A stretch of DNA of 64,000 bases from Cesiribacter sp964504565 (GTDB taxonomy: Bacteria > Bacteroidota > Bacteroidia > Cytophagales > Cyclobacteriaceae), in assembly GCA_964504565.1 (NCBI GenBank), contig CAZDEY010000009.1, positions 124,001 to 188,000 on the forward strand, given 5' to 3'. Positions 17,083 through 27,800 of this stretch are shown one piece after another (positions within the stretch are counted from its first letter, which is position 1; each line of letters starts with the position of its first letter). The translations under genes and the position numbers were made by a program. The notes beneath the pieces were generated by a model. It was given only the letters and a program-made list of their open reading frames with translations. It did not search any database and was not told the DNA's origin.

Positions 17083-17457
17083 ATGGAGAATAAAACCAGT
17101 GCCGACCAGCTAGCCCGGATAGTGGTAGAAGGCATGCAGGATAGAAAGGCAACTGACATAGTTATTTTAGACTTGACCAAGGCAAAAAATGCAGTAGCCG
17201 ATTTTTTTGTGCTCTGCACCGGAACATCCGACACCCAAATTGATGCGATAAGTCAGTCGGTTGAGGAAAAAGTATATAAATCACTTAAGCAAGACCCCTG
17301 GCATCGCGAGGGCCGTCAGCAAAAAGAGTGGGTTTTACTAGACTACGTTGATGTGGTAGCCCACGTGTTTAAAAAAGATAAGCGCGAATTTTACGGGCTG
17401 GAGGATTTGTGGGCCGACGCTATTATTACCCACGTGGATTCGGAACAAAGTGTCTGA
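17083..17457 (+). CDS. rsfS: Ribosome silencing factor RsfS
   Basis: A 124-residue protein that binds ribosomal protein uL14 and blocks subunit joining when nutrients are low. The signature runs FVLCTGTSDTQIDAISQSV, then DPWHREGRQQKEWVLLDY and the C-terminal REFYGLEDLWADA. Length is normal. It is followed 42 bases later by ftsH on the same strand, a conserved pair in Bacteroidota. Confidence 0.95.
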   Translation: MENKTSADQLARIVVEGMQDRKATDIVILDLTKAKNAVADFFVLCTGTSDTQIDAISQSVEEKVYKSLKQDPWHREGRQQKEWVLLDYVDVVAHVFKKDKREFYGLEDLWADAIITHVDSEQSV

Positions 17458-17499
17458 ATTTTAATTTCATAAGCAAAATATTTTAGGAAAAACCTACTA

Positions 17500-19573
17500 A
17501 TGGCTAATAAACCCAATCGAAAGAAAAATTTACTGCCGAAACCCCCACAACGAACGAGTTACCAGGCTTATATAATTATTGCCCTGGTAATTATTATAAT
17601 GGGGGTACTCTGGCTAAGCAATCGTAATTCAACCGTTCCTATAGGTCATTTGGAATTTACCAAAATGATGGAAAATGGGGATGTGAAAGAAGTAATGGTG
17701 CTAGACAATGAAGAAATTGCCGAAATAACAATTCATAAAGAAGCCCTTAAGAAAAAGGAGCATATAGCCTTACTTAAAGAGCGGCAAATGTTTACTAATC
17801 CGCAGGGGCCCCAATACCGTTTACGCTATACCAGCGATGAAGTATTTCTAAAAGAGTTTGACGAATTAAACTCTAGTTTACCTGAAGATCAGAGAGTCAA
17901 TTATAAAGTTGATCCTGGCTCCGGCCTTACCAATATCCTTTCCACCTGGGGGTTTCTGCTGCTGATATTTTTTGGCTTTTGGTTCCTGATGCGGCGTATG
18001 ACGGCCGGCGGCGGGCCGGGTGGCCAAATATTTAATATTGGCAAAAGTAAAGCTGCCCTGTTTGACGCTGAGAACAAGGTTAAGATTACTTTTAACGATG
18101 TAGCCGGCCTGGACGAAGCCAAGGAAGAAATAGCTGAAATAGTAGAGTTTCTGAAGAACCCTAGCAAGTTTACCAAACTGGGCGGTAAAATACCTAAGGG
18201 TGCCTTACTGNNNNNNNNNNGTAGGCCCTCCGGGAACGGGTAAAACCCTTTTGGCTAAGGCCGTAGCTGGCGAAGCCGCCGTGCCGTTCTTCTCACTTTC
18301 GGGCTCCGACTTTGTAGAAATGTTTGTGGGGGTAGGTGCCGCCCGGGTACGCGATCTTTTCAAGCAAGCTAAAGAAAAGGCTCCGTGTATCATCTTTATT
18401 GATGAAATTGATGCTATAGGCCGTAGCCGCGGCCGTGGGGCCATGCCCGGCAGCAATGATGAACGCGAAAACACCCTAAACTCGCTATTGGTGGAAATGG
18501 ACGGCTTCGCCACCGATTCCGGCGTAATTATCTTGGCCGCTACCAACCGCCCCGATATTCTGGACTCGGCCCTGCTACGCCCCGGCCGCTTTGATCGCCA
18601 AATAAGTATTGATAAACCCGATATTGTAGGCCGGGAAGCCATATTTAAAGTACACCTGGAACCAATTACCCTGGCCGGCGATGTAGACCCTAAAAAGCTG
18701 GCGGCGCAAACGCCAGGCTTTGCCGGTGCCGAAATTGCCAACGTATGTAACGAGGCCGCCCTAATAGCCGCCCGTAGAGATAAAAAAGCGGTAGACCAGC
18801 AAGACTTTAATGATGCTATTGATAGGGTAATTGGCGGTCTGGAGAAGAAAAATAAAATTATTTCCCCGGAAGAAAAGAAAATAGTTGCCTACCACGAGGC
18901 GGGCCATGCCGTGGCCGGTTGGTTTCTGGAGCATGCCGACCCTTTAGTTAAAGTTAGTATTGTACCACGGGGCGTTGCTGCCCTTGGTTACGCCCAGTAT
19001 TTACCAAAAGAGCAGTTCCTGTACCAAACCGAGCAGCTTCTGGATGAAATGTGTATGACCTTAGGCGGACGCGCGGCCGAAGAGTTAATTTTCGGAAAAA
19101 TAAGCACCGGTGCCCTAAGCGATTTAGAGCGGGTTACCAAGCTTGGCTATAGCATCGTATCGGTTTACGGTATGAATAGCAAGGTAGGCAATATAAGCTT
19201 CTACGATAGCAAGCAGAATGACTACCAAATGCAGAAACCTTATTCCGAAGCTACTGCCCAAATAATAGATGAGGAGGTTAAGCGAATTGTTGATGAAGCC
19301 TATCAGCGCACCAAGCAACTGCTTTCCGATAAAAATCATGAGCTGGAAACCGTAGCCAAAGAGCTTCTGGATAAAGAAATAATTTACCAGAACGATTTGG
19401 AAAGATTAATCGGTAAGCGTCCGTTCGCCAAGCAAACCACCTACCAGCAGTATACCACTCCTAACGGCGAAATGGCCAAGGAGCACGAAGCACCGGATGC
19501 TACTACCCTGGAAGAAAAAACTCAGGCTGAGGAAGAAGGAAATAAGCCCGGAACCGAAGGCTCGTCGGAATAG
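17500..19573 (+). CDS. ftsH: ATP-dependent zinc metalloprotease FtsH (spans a scaffold gap)
   Basis: A membrane-anchored AAA+ protease that degrades membrane and short-lived proteins. Two helices flank a periplasmic domain (about 24-41 and 148-165). The Walker A motif GPPGTGKT follows the gap. The second region of homology ATNRPDILDSALLRPGRFDR and the zinc site HEAGH are intact. The 10 N at 18211-18220 break the frame on paper. The left side ends KGALL and the right side begins VGPPGTGKT, which is continuous in the family, so the real gap is zero bases. The protein would then be 687 residues, a normal length. It is one gene, not two. Confidence 0.95.
18211..18220. other. Scaffold gap (10 N) inside ftsH, true length apparently zero
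   Basis: Removing the ten N gives the exact family sequence GALLVGPPGTGKT across the join with both frames matched. The N run therefore marks abutting contigs rather than missing sequence. Confidence 0.85.
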
Positions 19574-19596
19574 TAATGAGCTTATAGTTTCACCTA

Positions 19597-19637
19597 ATAA
19601 CCTCAGGCTTTACCTTTTGCCTGAGGTTATTTATTTT
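19597..19637 (+). terminator. Rho-independent terminator after ftsH
   Basis: A perfect 12-pair stem (19597-19608 with 19619-19630) with a ten-base loop is followed by TTATTTT. It ends ten bases before the lpxH start. Confidence 0.85.
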
Positions 19638-19646
19638 AATCGAAGT

Positions 19647-20435
19647 ATGACCAAAGATATTCCTACAATTCCCGCTATAGCCCTTCCGGAAGGCCAGAGC
19701 GTATATTTTGCTTCTGATCTGCACTTAGGCTCGCCGGATAGAGAGGGTAGCCGACAGCGGGAAGATAGGTTTATACGCTGGCTCGATAAAATTACTCCTA
19801 CAGCCGCCGCTATCTTTTTAGTTGGCGATCTGTTTGATTTCTGGTTCGAATACAAATTGGTAGTACCCAAAGGGGCAGTTCGCCTGTTAGGCAAATTAGC
19901 CCAATTACGAGATGAGGGCTTGCCCATATTCGCCTTTTCCGGCAACCACGATGTGTGGATGAAGGACTACTTTCCTACCGAACTGGGCATTCCGGTTTAC
20001 CACAGGCCCCACCAAGTTAAAATTGGTGATAAGTTATTTTTTGTAGGCCACGGTGATGGCTTAGGCCCTAAGGATGCCAAGTATAAGGTAATGAAAAAGG
20101 TATTCCGCCACCCGCTAAGCTACTGGCTGTACCGCCAGGTTCACCCCGACTTAGGCATAAGGATTGCCAATTTTTGGTCGGGCAGCAGCCGCAAAAAAAA
20201 TTTGAAGATTGAAGAGCCGTTCCTTGGAGAAGAGGAATGGTTATTACAGTATNNNNNNNNNNGAAAGGAAGCCATTCAGCACCACGATTACTATATATTT
20301 GGGCACCGCCATCTGCCTATGGAAATAGAGGTTGGCCCCAATAGTAAATATGTAAATATTGGTGACTGGGTTTCGTATTTTACGTATGCAGAATTTGATG
20401 GCCGGGAATTACACTTACGTACGGATAACCGTTAG
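19647..20435 (+). CDS. lpxH: UDP-2,3-diacylglucosamine diphosphatase (LpxH-type), contains a gap
   Basis: A metallophosphoesterase of about 262 residues that makes lipid X in lipid A synthesis. The metal-binding motifs are in order: ASDLHLGSP, GDLFDFWFEYK, SGNHDVWM, GHGDGLG and FGHRHLP. The frame begins further upstream inside ftsH, but ATG at 19647 gives the usual N-terminus and follows the terminator. Ten N at 20253-20262 lie between EEEWLLQY and EAIQHHDYYIFGHRH. The frame holds across them, and about four residues are probably missing there. It could instead be a general phosphodiesterase, but the FDFWFEYK block favours LpxH. Confidence 0.88.
   Translation: MTKDIPTIPAIALPEGQSVYFASDLHLGSPDREGSRQREDRFIRWLDKITPTAAAIFLVGDLFDFWFEYKLVVPKGAVRLLGKLAQLRDEGLPIFAFSGNHDVWMKDYFPTELGIPVYHRPHQVKIGDKLFFVGHGDGLGPKDAKYKVMKKVFRHPLSYWLYRQVHPDLGIRIANFWSGSSRKKNLKIEEPFLGEEEWLLQYXXXXKEAIQHHDYYIFGHRHLPMEIEVGPNSKYVNIGDWVSYFTYAEFDGRELHLRTDNR
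20253..20262. other. Scaffold gap (10 N) inside lpxH
   Basis: Placeholder run of ten N. Unlike the ftsH gap, family comparison suggests a few real codons are missing here. Confidence 0.9.
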
Positions 20436-21234
20436 CCTTTTGCTGGCAATGCTTTGGCTTAGCTCTGGCATAACCGCCCAGCAGCTATTGGCCGAAAAAC
20501 CCTTTGCTACCGAGGCCGATATTACTAAGGCTACCACCAACNNNNNNNNNNTTCTGTACGTAGCCGACAATAAAAATCAGGTTTGGAGCTACGACAGCTT
20601 GGGCCAACAACTAGCCTACTACAGCCCCGAAAGGCTACTTACTATTAAACAACTGGTACCTAAGCCCGGCCGCAAATTGGTACTGTTCGATAGAAATAAC
20701 CAAAGCCTAACCACACTGGACCGGTTTCTAATTGAACGCCAAACCCAGCTTCTGCAAGAATGGCTTCCTAGTTATTTTATTGAAGCCGTAGCCGTGGCCG
20801 ACGACAACCAGTGGTGGATGATTGACCTAAATAATCTACGCCTGTTAAAGATTGACGCTGAAACCGGGCAGGAGCTAACATCGGTATCGCTCTACGACGT
20901 TGAAATTGACAACCCTTTACGGGCAGATGCCTTCTGGATGAAGAATAATCGCTTGTGGTTGCTGAGCGGTAATGAACTGCTGCAGTTTGACCGGCTGGGA
21001 AATTACCAGCAAACGCAAAAACTGCCCCCCGCCCGCGTATATCAGGCCGCCGATGGGCGCTTGTATTACATTAGTGAAAATAAAGTAGGCTGGCTGGATG
21101 TGGTTTCGCAGGAAGTAAAAGAAGTTATATACCCCGACTTAACCCGCTACTCAACCCTAACCGGCGATTTAAATAAATTATGGTTGTTTGAAAGGAATAA
21201 ATCTATTCCGTTCCGCATACTTCCTTCTAAATAA
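20398..21234 (+). CDS. Secreted propeller-like protein, contains a gap
   Basis: A protein of about 278 residues with a signal peptide (VSLLLAMLWLSSGITAQQ). It consists of repeated short beta motifs such as LYVADNKNQVWSYDSLGQQL, WWMIDLNNLRLLKID and LWLLSGNELLQFDRLG, which resemble blades of a beta-propeller. I chose ATG at 20398 because it precedes the signal peptide closely; this overlaps the lpxH end by 38 bases. Ten N at 20542-20551 sit near the start of the mature part. No family name or ligand can be assigned. It ends just before the convergent FKBP gene. Confidence 0.75.
   Translation: MAGNYTYVRITVSLLLAMLWLSSGITAQQLLAEKPFATEADITKATTNXXXXLYVADNKNQVWSYDSLGQQLAYYSPERLLTIKQLVPKPGRKLVLFDRNNQSLTTLDRFLIERQTQLLQEWLPSYFIEAVAVADDNQWWMIDLNNLRLLKIDAETGQELTSVSLYDVEIDNPLRADAFWMKNNRLWLLSGNELLQFDRLGNYQQTQKLPPARVYQAADGRLYYISENKVGWLDVVSQEVKEVIYPDLTRYSTLTGDLNKLWLFERNKSIPFRILPSK
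20542..20551. other. Scaffold gap (10 N)
   Basis: Placeholder of ten N inside the propeller-like gene; the frame continues across it as written. It is the third gap within 2.4 kb, so this region was hard to assemble. Confidence 0.9.
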
Positions 21235-21284
21235 AAAAGCTACCTAAAAGGCAGCTTCTCTACTTTAAATATTGCTTCAGGAAG

Positions 21285-21713
21285 TTACTTAACTTCCATA
21301 AGTTCAATATCGAAAACCAGGTCTTTACCGGCCAACTCGTGGTTAGCATCTAAAACAACTTTTTCTTCGCTTACCTCGGCAATGGTTACCGGCATAGCCT
21401 GCCCGCCATTATTAATAGCCAATTTCATGCCTACCTGAGGAGTAATATCGGCCGGCACCTGCTCGCGCGGCACGGCAATTAACATATCCTCGCGGCGTTC
21501 ACCGTAGGCTTCGGCGGCGGGTATCTCCACAGTTTTCTGGTCGCCTACTTTCATATCGTTAACCGCTTTATCAAAACCGGCAATCATTTGGCCGCCGCCC
21601 ACCTGAAACTCCAGGGGCTGGCGTTCACGCGAACTATCAAAAACCTGTCCGTCTTTTAACCGGCCCGTATAATGCACGGCCACTGTATCTCCTTGTTTAG
21701 CTTGTTGACTCAT
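21285..21713 (-). CDS. FKBP-type peptidyl-prolyl isomerase (SlpA/SlyD-like)
   Basis: A 142-residue folding catalyst. VAVHYTGRLKDGQVFDSS and PLEFQVGGGQMIAGFDKAV are the FKBP core. The following inserted flap (EAYGERREDMLIAVPREQVP) is the insert-in-flap domain of the SlyD/SlpA group, which gives chaperone activity. The SlyD metal-binding histidine-rich tail is absent. No signal peptide, so it is cytoplasmic. It is a single gene convergent with the propeller-like gene. Confidence 0.93.
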   Translation of the reverse strand: MSQQAKQGDTVAVHYTGRLKDGQVFDSSRERQPLEFQVGGGQMIAGFDKAVNDMKVGDQKTVEIPAAEAYGERREDMLIAVPREQVPADITPQVGMKLAINNGGQAMPVTIAEVSEEKVVLDANHELAGKDLVFDIELMEVK

Positions 21714-21779
21714 CTTGTATAATTATAAATTATGAATTAGTTACTAGTATTTAGTATTAAGTACAAAGTATTAAAATTA

Positions 21780-21816
21780 ATTCCTTCATTCCTTCATTCC
21801 TTCATTCCTTCATTCC
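21780..21816. repeat. Tandem 8-bp microsatellite
   Basis: ATTCCTTC is repeated four times and followed by a partial fifth unit, between the FKBP gene and the ABC operon. Just before it (21729-21780) is a run of TTAGTA/TAGTATT-type words. Copy number is likely to vary between strains by slippage. Confidence 0.9.
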
Positions 21817-21969
21817 ATCAAAGGTACGGCTTTTAACCTGCCTTACCCAATTCAGCACTAATAGAGCTTCCGCTTGCACTAATTTTAGGCCGCTAGGCTA
21901 AATATTTCATGGCTTTACCCCCTTTTTCCTTACCTTTTACCTTCTTACCAACCCTAACCTGTTAACACT

Positions 21970-22920
21970 ATGTCAACAGCACCCCCTATTTTAGAGGCTC
22001 GCCACATTACTAAGCATTATGCCAAGCATACTGCCCTTAACGATGTAAGCCTAACCATACCCACCGGAAGCATCTTTGGGCTTTTGGGTCCGAATGGAGC
22101 CGGCAAAACCACGCTAATTCGTATAATAACTCAAATTCTATTTGCCGATCAAGGAGAAATCCGCATAAAAGGCGAATTGCTTAACCCGGAGCATATACGA
22201 GCAATTGGATATTTGCCGGAAGAACGTGGCTTGTATAAAAAAATGAAGGTGGGCGAGCAACTTATGTACTTGGCTCAGCTTAAAGGTTTAACTGAGAAGG
22301 AAGCCCGCCAGCGGATAAAATTCTGGCTGGAACGCCTTAACCTGAGCCAATGGGCTGGTAAAACCATAGAAGATTTAAGCAAAGGTATGGGGCAGAAGGT
22401 ACAGTTTATAGCCACCGTACTGCACGAGCCCGACCTGATTATTCTGGATGAGCCCTTTAGCGGCTTTGACCCCGTAAATGCCAACTTAATTAAAGACGAA
22501 ATTATGCAATTGCGCGAGCGGGGCAGCACCATTATATTTTCTACCCACCGTATGGAAAGCGTAGAAGAACTGTGTGACCATATTGCGCTAATTCATAAGA
22601 GCCGTAAAATACTGGATGGCCGTAAGCGCGAAATAAAGAACCAATTCCGCAGCAATACCTACTGGGTAGAGCACCGGGGCCAACTGGCGGCGCACACCCT
22701 ACCGGCCGGTATACAACTGGTTAATTCTGAATTATTGGAAGATGGGCTGGAGCTAAGCACCTTGCATTTGCCGGGCGGTGGCAGCCCCAATTCCCTTCTT
22801 CAGCAGTTAATTCCCTTAACCGAAATTCACCGCTTCGAAGAAAAAATACCTAGTATAAACGACATATTCATACAAATGGTTAGCGATAACCAGCCGCAGG
22901 AGGAGCTTCAGCATGCATAA
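21970..22920 (+). CDS. ABC transporter ATP-binding protein (NatA-like)
   Basis: A 316-residue ATPase. Walker A is GPNGAGKTT, the signature region reads DLSKGMGQKVQF, Walker B with the catalytic glutamate is LIILDEPFSGFDP, and the H-loop is FSTHRM. The C-terminal 80 residues form the DUF4162-type extension common in NatA-like exporters. It overlaps the permease gene downstream by eight bases. The pair probably exports ions or small molecules; the substrate cannot be told. Confidence 0.93.
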   Translation: MSTAPPILEARHITKHYAKHTALNDVSLTIPTGSIFGLLGPNGAGKTTLIRIITQILFADQGEIRIKGELLNPEHIRAIGYLPEERGLYKKMKVGEQLMYLAQLKGLTEKEARQRIKFWLERLNLSQWAGKTIEDLSKGMGQKVQFIATVLHEPDLIILDEPFSGFDPVNANLIKDEIMQLRERGSTIIFSTHRMESVEELCDHIALIHKSRKILDGRKREIKNQFRSNTYWVEHRGQLAAHTLPAGIQLVNSELLEDGLELSTLHLPGGGSPNSLLQQLIPLTEIHRFEEKIPSINDIFIQMVSDNQPQEELQHA

Positions 22921-24229
22921 GATATTACTAATAATAAAGCGCGAGTACCTAACCCGCGTAAAGAAGAAGAGTTTTTTAATAATGAGCCTTCTTGGTCCAA
23001 TTTTATTTGGGGCTATGTTTGCCGTACCTATCTGGCTAGGTTTAAATGCCGAAGATGAGGTTAAGAATATAGAAATAGTAGATGAAAGCGGCCTGTTAAC
23101 TACAGCCCTAGAGGATCGGGGTAACCTACAATTTACTTTGGCTGGTAAAGATCTCAGCAGTCGTAAAGAGCAAATGGGCGAATCAGGCGTATTTGGCATT
23201 CTGTATATTCCGCCCACTACCTTAGATGAGCCCAAAGGCATTACATTTTTCAGCGAGAAAAGCGCCGGAATGTCCACCATAGGCCGTATTGAAGGTTTGC
23301 TGGAAGAACGCTTTGAGAACCTTAAACTAGAGCGGAGCGAGCTAGACAAAAGTGTAATTGAAGGCTTACGTAGTAAAGTTTCGCTTAACGAAATTAAACT
23401 AGCTAACGGCGAGGAAACTTCGGCCAGTACTGGCTTATATACCGGTATTGGCTATATATCTTCCTTCCTGATCTACATCTTTATATTCATGTACGGGGTA
23501 CAAATTATGAAAGGTGTAGTGGAGGAAAAAACCAGCCGAATTGTAGAAGTAATTATCTCTTCAGTAAAACCTACTCAATTAATGGTGGGTAAAATTGTGG
23601 GCGTTGCTGCGGTTGGGTTCACCCAATTCCTAATCTGGATTATCTTGTCGTTTGGTTTGTATAGTATTGGCTTAAGTACAGTTGGCCTGAATCAGGAAAG
23701 AATTGCTCAAATTCAGCAAATGACAGACGAAGAACAGGAACAAACCGAAGAGTTTACTGATACCCAAATTGCCATTAGTAACATTACTAAATCAACCGAA
23801 AGCTTATCTATTCCTTTGCTAGTAGGGTGTTTTGTGTTCTACTTTTTAGGGGGCTATCTACTTTACGGCTCGTTATTTGCCGCCGTTGGGGCCGGGGCCG
23901 ATAGTGAAACTGATACTCAGCAATTTATGCTGCCGGTAACCATACCACTCATATTTTCTATAGTAATGCTGGGGCCGGTTTTAGCTAATCCTAATTCAAC
24001 GCTGGCATTCTGGCTTAGTATAATTCCGCTTTTCTCACCAGTAATCATGATGATGCGCATTCCGTTTGGAGTACCCGGCTGGGAAATTGCCCTTAGTATG
24101 ATACTGCTAATAATAGGCTTTTTTGCTATAGCCTGGCTAGCCGGGCGTATTTACCGCATCGGTATATTAATGCACGGTAGCAAAGTAAACTGGAAGACTC
24201 TTGGAAAATGGGTTACCATGAAAGTATAG
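22913..24229 (+). CDS. ABC-2 type transporter permease (NatB-like)
   Basis: A 438-residue membrane protein with one N-terminal helix, a large external domain, and five or six C-terminal helices, as in ABC-2 exporters. The conserved GVVEEKTSRIVEVIISSVKP motif precedes the helix cluster and is typical of the NatB group. It starts inside the last codons of its ATPase gene, so both are made together, and it ends at a strong terminator. Confidence 0.93.
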   Translation: MHKILLIIKREYLTRVKKKSFLIMSLLGPILFGAMFAVPIWLGLNAEDEVKNIEIVDESGLLTTALEDRGNLQFTLAGKDLSSRKEQMGESGVFGILYIPPTTLDEPKGITFFSEKSAGMSTIGRIEGLLEERFENLKLERSELDKSVIEGLRSKVSLNEIKLANGEETSASTGLYTGIGYISSFLIYIFIFMYGVQIMKGVVEEKTSRIVEVIISSVKPTQLMVGKIVGVAAVGFTQFLIWIILSFGLYSIGLSTVGLNQERIAQIQQMTDEEQEQTEEFTDTQIAISNITKSTESLSIPLLVGCFVFYFLGGYLLYGSLFAAVGAGADSETDTQQFMLPVTIPLIFSIVMLGPVLANPNSTLAFWLSIIPLFSPVIMMMRIPFGVPGWEIALSMILLIIGFFAIAWLAGRIYRIGILMHGSKVNWKTLGKWVTMKV

Positions 24230-24240
24230 CCGAATCCATT

Positions 24241-24268
24241 AGCCCGGAAAAATTTCCGGGCTTTTTTT
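24241..24268 (+). terminator. Rho-independent terminator of the ABC operon
   Basis: A ten-pair perfect stem AGCCCGGAAA / TTTCCGGGCT with an AA loop and seven T. Confidence 0.9.
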
Positions 24269-24803
24269 AATCTTATACCTTATAGCTTTTATAAAATAAC
24301 TATCGGAAACATCCTGAATACAAAGCTATATAACAAATTATATTGTGCCATTATCAAATTAACTCCTAATTAATTTTTACTGAAATGGTTTAGAAAAGGG
24401 CTTTTCCGTTCAGGATAAGGAAAAAAAATACTTTACTGCATTTTTCTAATGTAATATTCTGGCTGGGCTATTCATACAATTATAATATTTACAATGTGTA
24501 AATAGTACAAAACCATTAAAGAAGAACTTCTGCGAAATTGGTAACTATATTCCGTTCCTAACATTATATATTAATCATTCTTATCCTTATAAATATTACG
24601 TTACCACCTACTCTTTAGCGTTGTGTTATCATATCATAAATATGACACACCGTTCTGATTTGCAGGTTTTACCCTATAAATCACGGCTAAAATATTTCTT
24701 CCAATAAAGTAATATTGCCTACTACATATAACCCTTATAAGTTAAAAATTTCTTCTAATAACCCAATCTACATTTGTTCAGGAGAAACTTATAACGGGAG
24801 ATC
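24269..24803 (+). promoter_or_regulatory. AT-rich leader region with promoter of the giant adhesin
   Basis: No coding frame is seen in these 535 very AT-rich bases. TACATTTG at 24769-24776 matches TAnnTTTG and sits 27 bases before the adhesin start. A GGGAG ribosome-binding site lies four bases before the ATG, which is unusual in this phylum, where strong Shine-Dalgarno sequences are rare. The long upstream region may hold regulator sites, but none could be named. Confidence 0.45.
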
Positions 24804-27800
24804 ATGAACAAGATCATTTACTTACTTATAATAGTGAGTATTCTAAGCGGCCAAAAATTGGCTGCAGAGGGTTCCAAGAACCTGGCCCCGAATAGAAAGG
24901 GGGGTAGTGCCTCGGGCACTAATGACTATGTTGGGTATTTGCTGCACGATGCAGGAATTAACTCGAACGGATTCTTATCGCCGGGTGCCCCGGCCAATGA
25001 GCGTCTGTACGTAATCGTAAAGCCCGGCGAAACGCTGTACTTTGGCGTGCAGCGGGCTTATGCATTAGCGGCCGGTGCTGCCGGAAACGAGCACCGCTTA
25101 CGCATTCGCCTAAAATACGACAACGCCGGTACCCCGGTAGCCGCTTATTCAGTAATTCTGAATAATAACACTACCAACCGAAATTTACTAGCCACCGGCC
25201 AAAACGGGGTTATTGCTACATCGGCGCAAGCTTTAGTTGGCCCCAACCGGGCTGGCGTAACTACCGGCTACAGCCCTCTAAGCTGGACGAATACTACCGG
25301 ACAAACCCGCCACATTTGGGTGGAATTTACTAACCCCATCGGCGGAGCGCTCGAATCTGATAGCGACTATACTAACAACCTTTCCTACTACAACCTCTGG
25401 GACTTTACCGTAGTAGATGGTAGTAATATAGAACGTACTGGCCGTTTATACTCCAGACAGTGGGCATTTACTACTAGCAACTTTACTAACCGCTTAGCCT
25501 CCACCTTTTCGCTATTTGCCACCATGGCGGCCGATGATGGCGGCTTTTACGTGAAAAAGGTAAATTATTTTGGTGCCCAGCCCTTCGAAGCCATATTTGT
25601 GGCTAATAGCCTAGGTACTAACCCAGCGGCCCACCCGGCCGGCAGTACCTACCTCGATTACCGCAAAAGCAAAGCCCGAAGCTCCGGCTATACCTCTACC
25701 GATATATATCCGGAGTTTCCTTTATTTGTGAACGACCCAGATACTGAATTTTACGCTACGGCCACCACCCAAGCCGTAAGTACAGTTGCTACTAATGCCT
25801 TCTGCGATGCCGGGGGCAACCCTCGCCTTTCCTTAAACCTATTTAGCAGCAAAGCGGGTATAGGTACCATATTTATCGATTTGGACAATGACGGGAAATT
25901 TGATGCTGAAGACCGTCTGTTGGAAAAACCAATAATTGCTGGAAATAATTATTTCTATTGGGACGGATTAGACGGATTAGGAAATCAGGTTGCTTCAGGT
26001 ACAGCTCTTACCTTTAACTTTCGCAGTAACGTTACGGCCGTTCACTTCCCTATTTGGGATGCTGAAAACAATAGCAATGGCTTAACCGTACAGCAAGTGC
26101 GCCCGGGTGTGGCCGGTGATTTTGAATATTTATACTACGATGACAGCGACCTGAACCAGGCCGAGGTAAACGTGAACCCTCTAAAGCAATTAGAGGGCAA
26201 TAACAGTGCTGCCGGTGCCCATATATGGACAGACAGATCTGGTAACAACACTGGCGGCGGCGACAATCGTATACTGAATACGTTTACCTACGGTAGTATT
26301 GTAAACCAAACTATCAGCACTGTTTTCACTTACGATTGCAACCCCGACTTTGACGGCGATGGTATAACCAATAATTTGGATGCTGACGATGATAATGACG
26401 GCTTAGGTGATATTGACGAGTTAAACGGATTAGCTGACCCTTACAGTTTTAGTACACTTACTACTACCGGTTACCCAGTTTATCTAGACTACTCCTTAGC
26501 CGGTTTCATTGACTATGACAACAATGGCATTGACGATAGGTATGACGTTGACGGCGACGGCCTATTGAATATTCATGATACTGATAGCGACGGCGACGGC
26601 TTGTGGGATGCCCGAGATGCTAATAACAATTCTAATCCGCCGCATAATGGCTCTTATAGTAATACTACCGGAACCTATAGCGGAACCGATACCGATAACA
26701 ATGGGATGGTTGACGCAATTGAAGGAACACCAGGTAGCGGTACTACAATTATAACCAGACGCGACTCCGATGGCGACGGCATTCCTGATTTCCAGGACGT
26801 AGACTCGGATAATGACGGCGTGTTAGATTTATACGAAGGCACGGCTAATAGCGACCCCGGCGGGGGCTTTGATTACCGCGATATAGACTCCGACGGCGAC
26901 GGCATTAACGATATAATTGAAGCCGGCGGGGTAGATGCTGATAATAACGGAAGGGTAGATTCATTTAGAGACCTAAACCGGAATGGCCTGCACGATGGCT
27001 ACGAAAGCCGGATGGGCGGCATTGATTTAGCAGACCCGGATGCCGATGGTGATGGCCTGCCTAACCGCATAGATTTGGATAGTGATAACGACGGTATACC
27101 TGACGCCACAGAAGGCCGGGCAGATTTTGATGGGGACTCGGTGCCTAACTTCCTGGATTTAGATAGTGACAACGATGGAATTTACGATGCAGTAGAAGCG
27201 GGCTTTATAGCCGGCAGCAATGCTCGTTTAGCCACCTTTGCTGATGCGGATAACGACGGCTTGCACGATAGCATCAATCCCGCCACCTTAGTATTACCTA
27301 ATACCGATGGTACCGGAAACGCTAACTACCTAGATGCAGATAGCGATGGCGATGGCATTGCTGACTTGGTGGAAGCCGGAGGAAAAGATGCAAACGGCGA
27401 CGGCCAGATTGCCGGGCCATACAACAGTAATGGCTTGGCGCAAAGCATAGACCCAACCACCGGAGGCAAAGCTTTACCAGTCCCTAATACCGATGGTGAT
27501 AGTTTGCCCGATTATATGGATGTTGATAGCGACGGTGATGGATTTGCCGATAGCCTGGAAGCATTTGACGATAACTTCAATAACGCAGCCGACCGTGCCG
27601 CCTCCGGCTCCGATACTGACGGCGATGGTTTGGACAACCGCTTTGACACCAGTAATGGTGGCACAGCTTCAACCCTACCCGACCTGGATGGCGACGGCAT
27701 ACCTAATTATTTAGATACGGACGATGATGGTGACGGCCTGGCTTCGGCCACTGAAGGAAGTGCTGGAACTGTGCCAGCCTACTTAAATAATCCGGCTACT

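Noticed and set aside
21780..21816. Tandem ATTCCTTC as a CRISPR or origin iteron
   Set aside because: The unit is only eight bases without spacers, and no replication genes are near; a microsatellite explains it.
27493..27714. 73-codon frame inside the giant adhesin gene
   Set aside because: It lies in another frame of the Asp-rich repeats and has no independent support.
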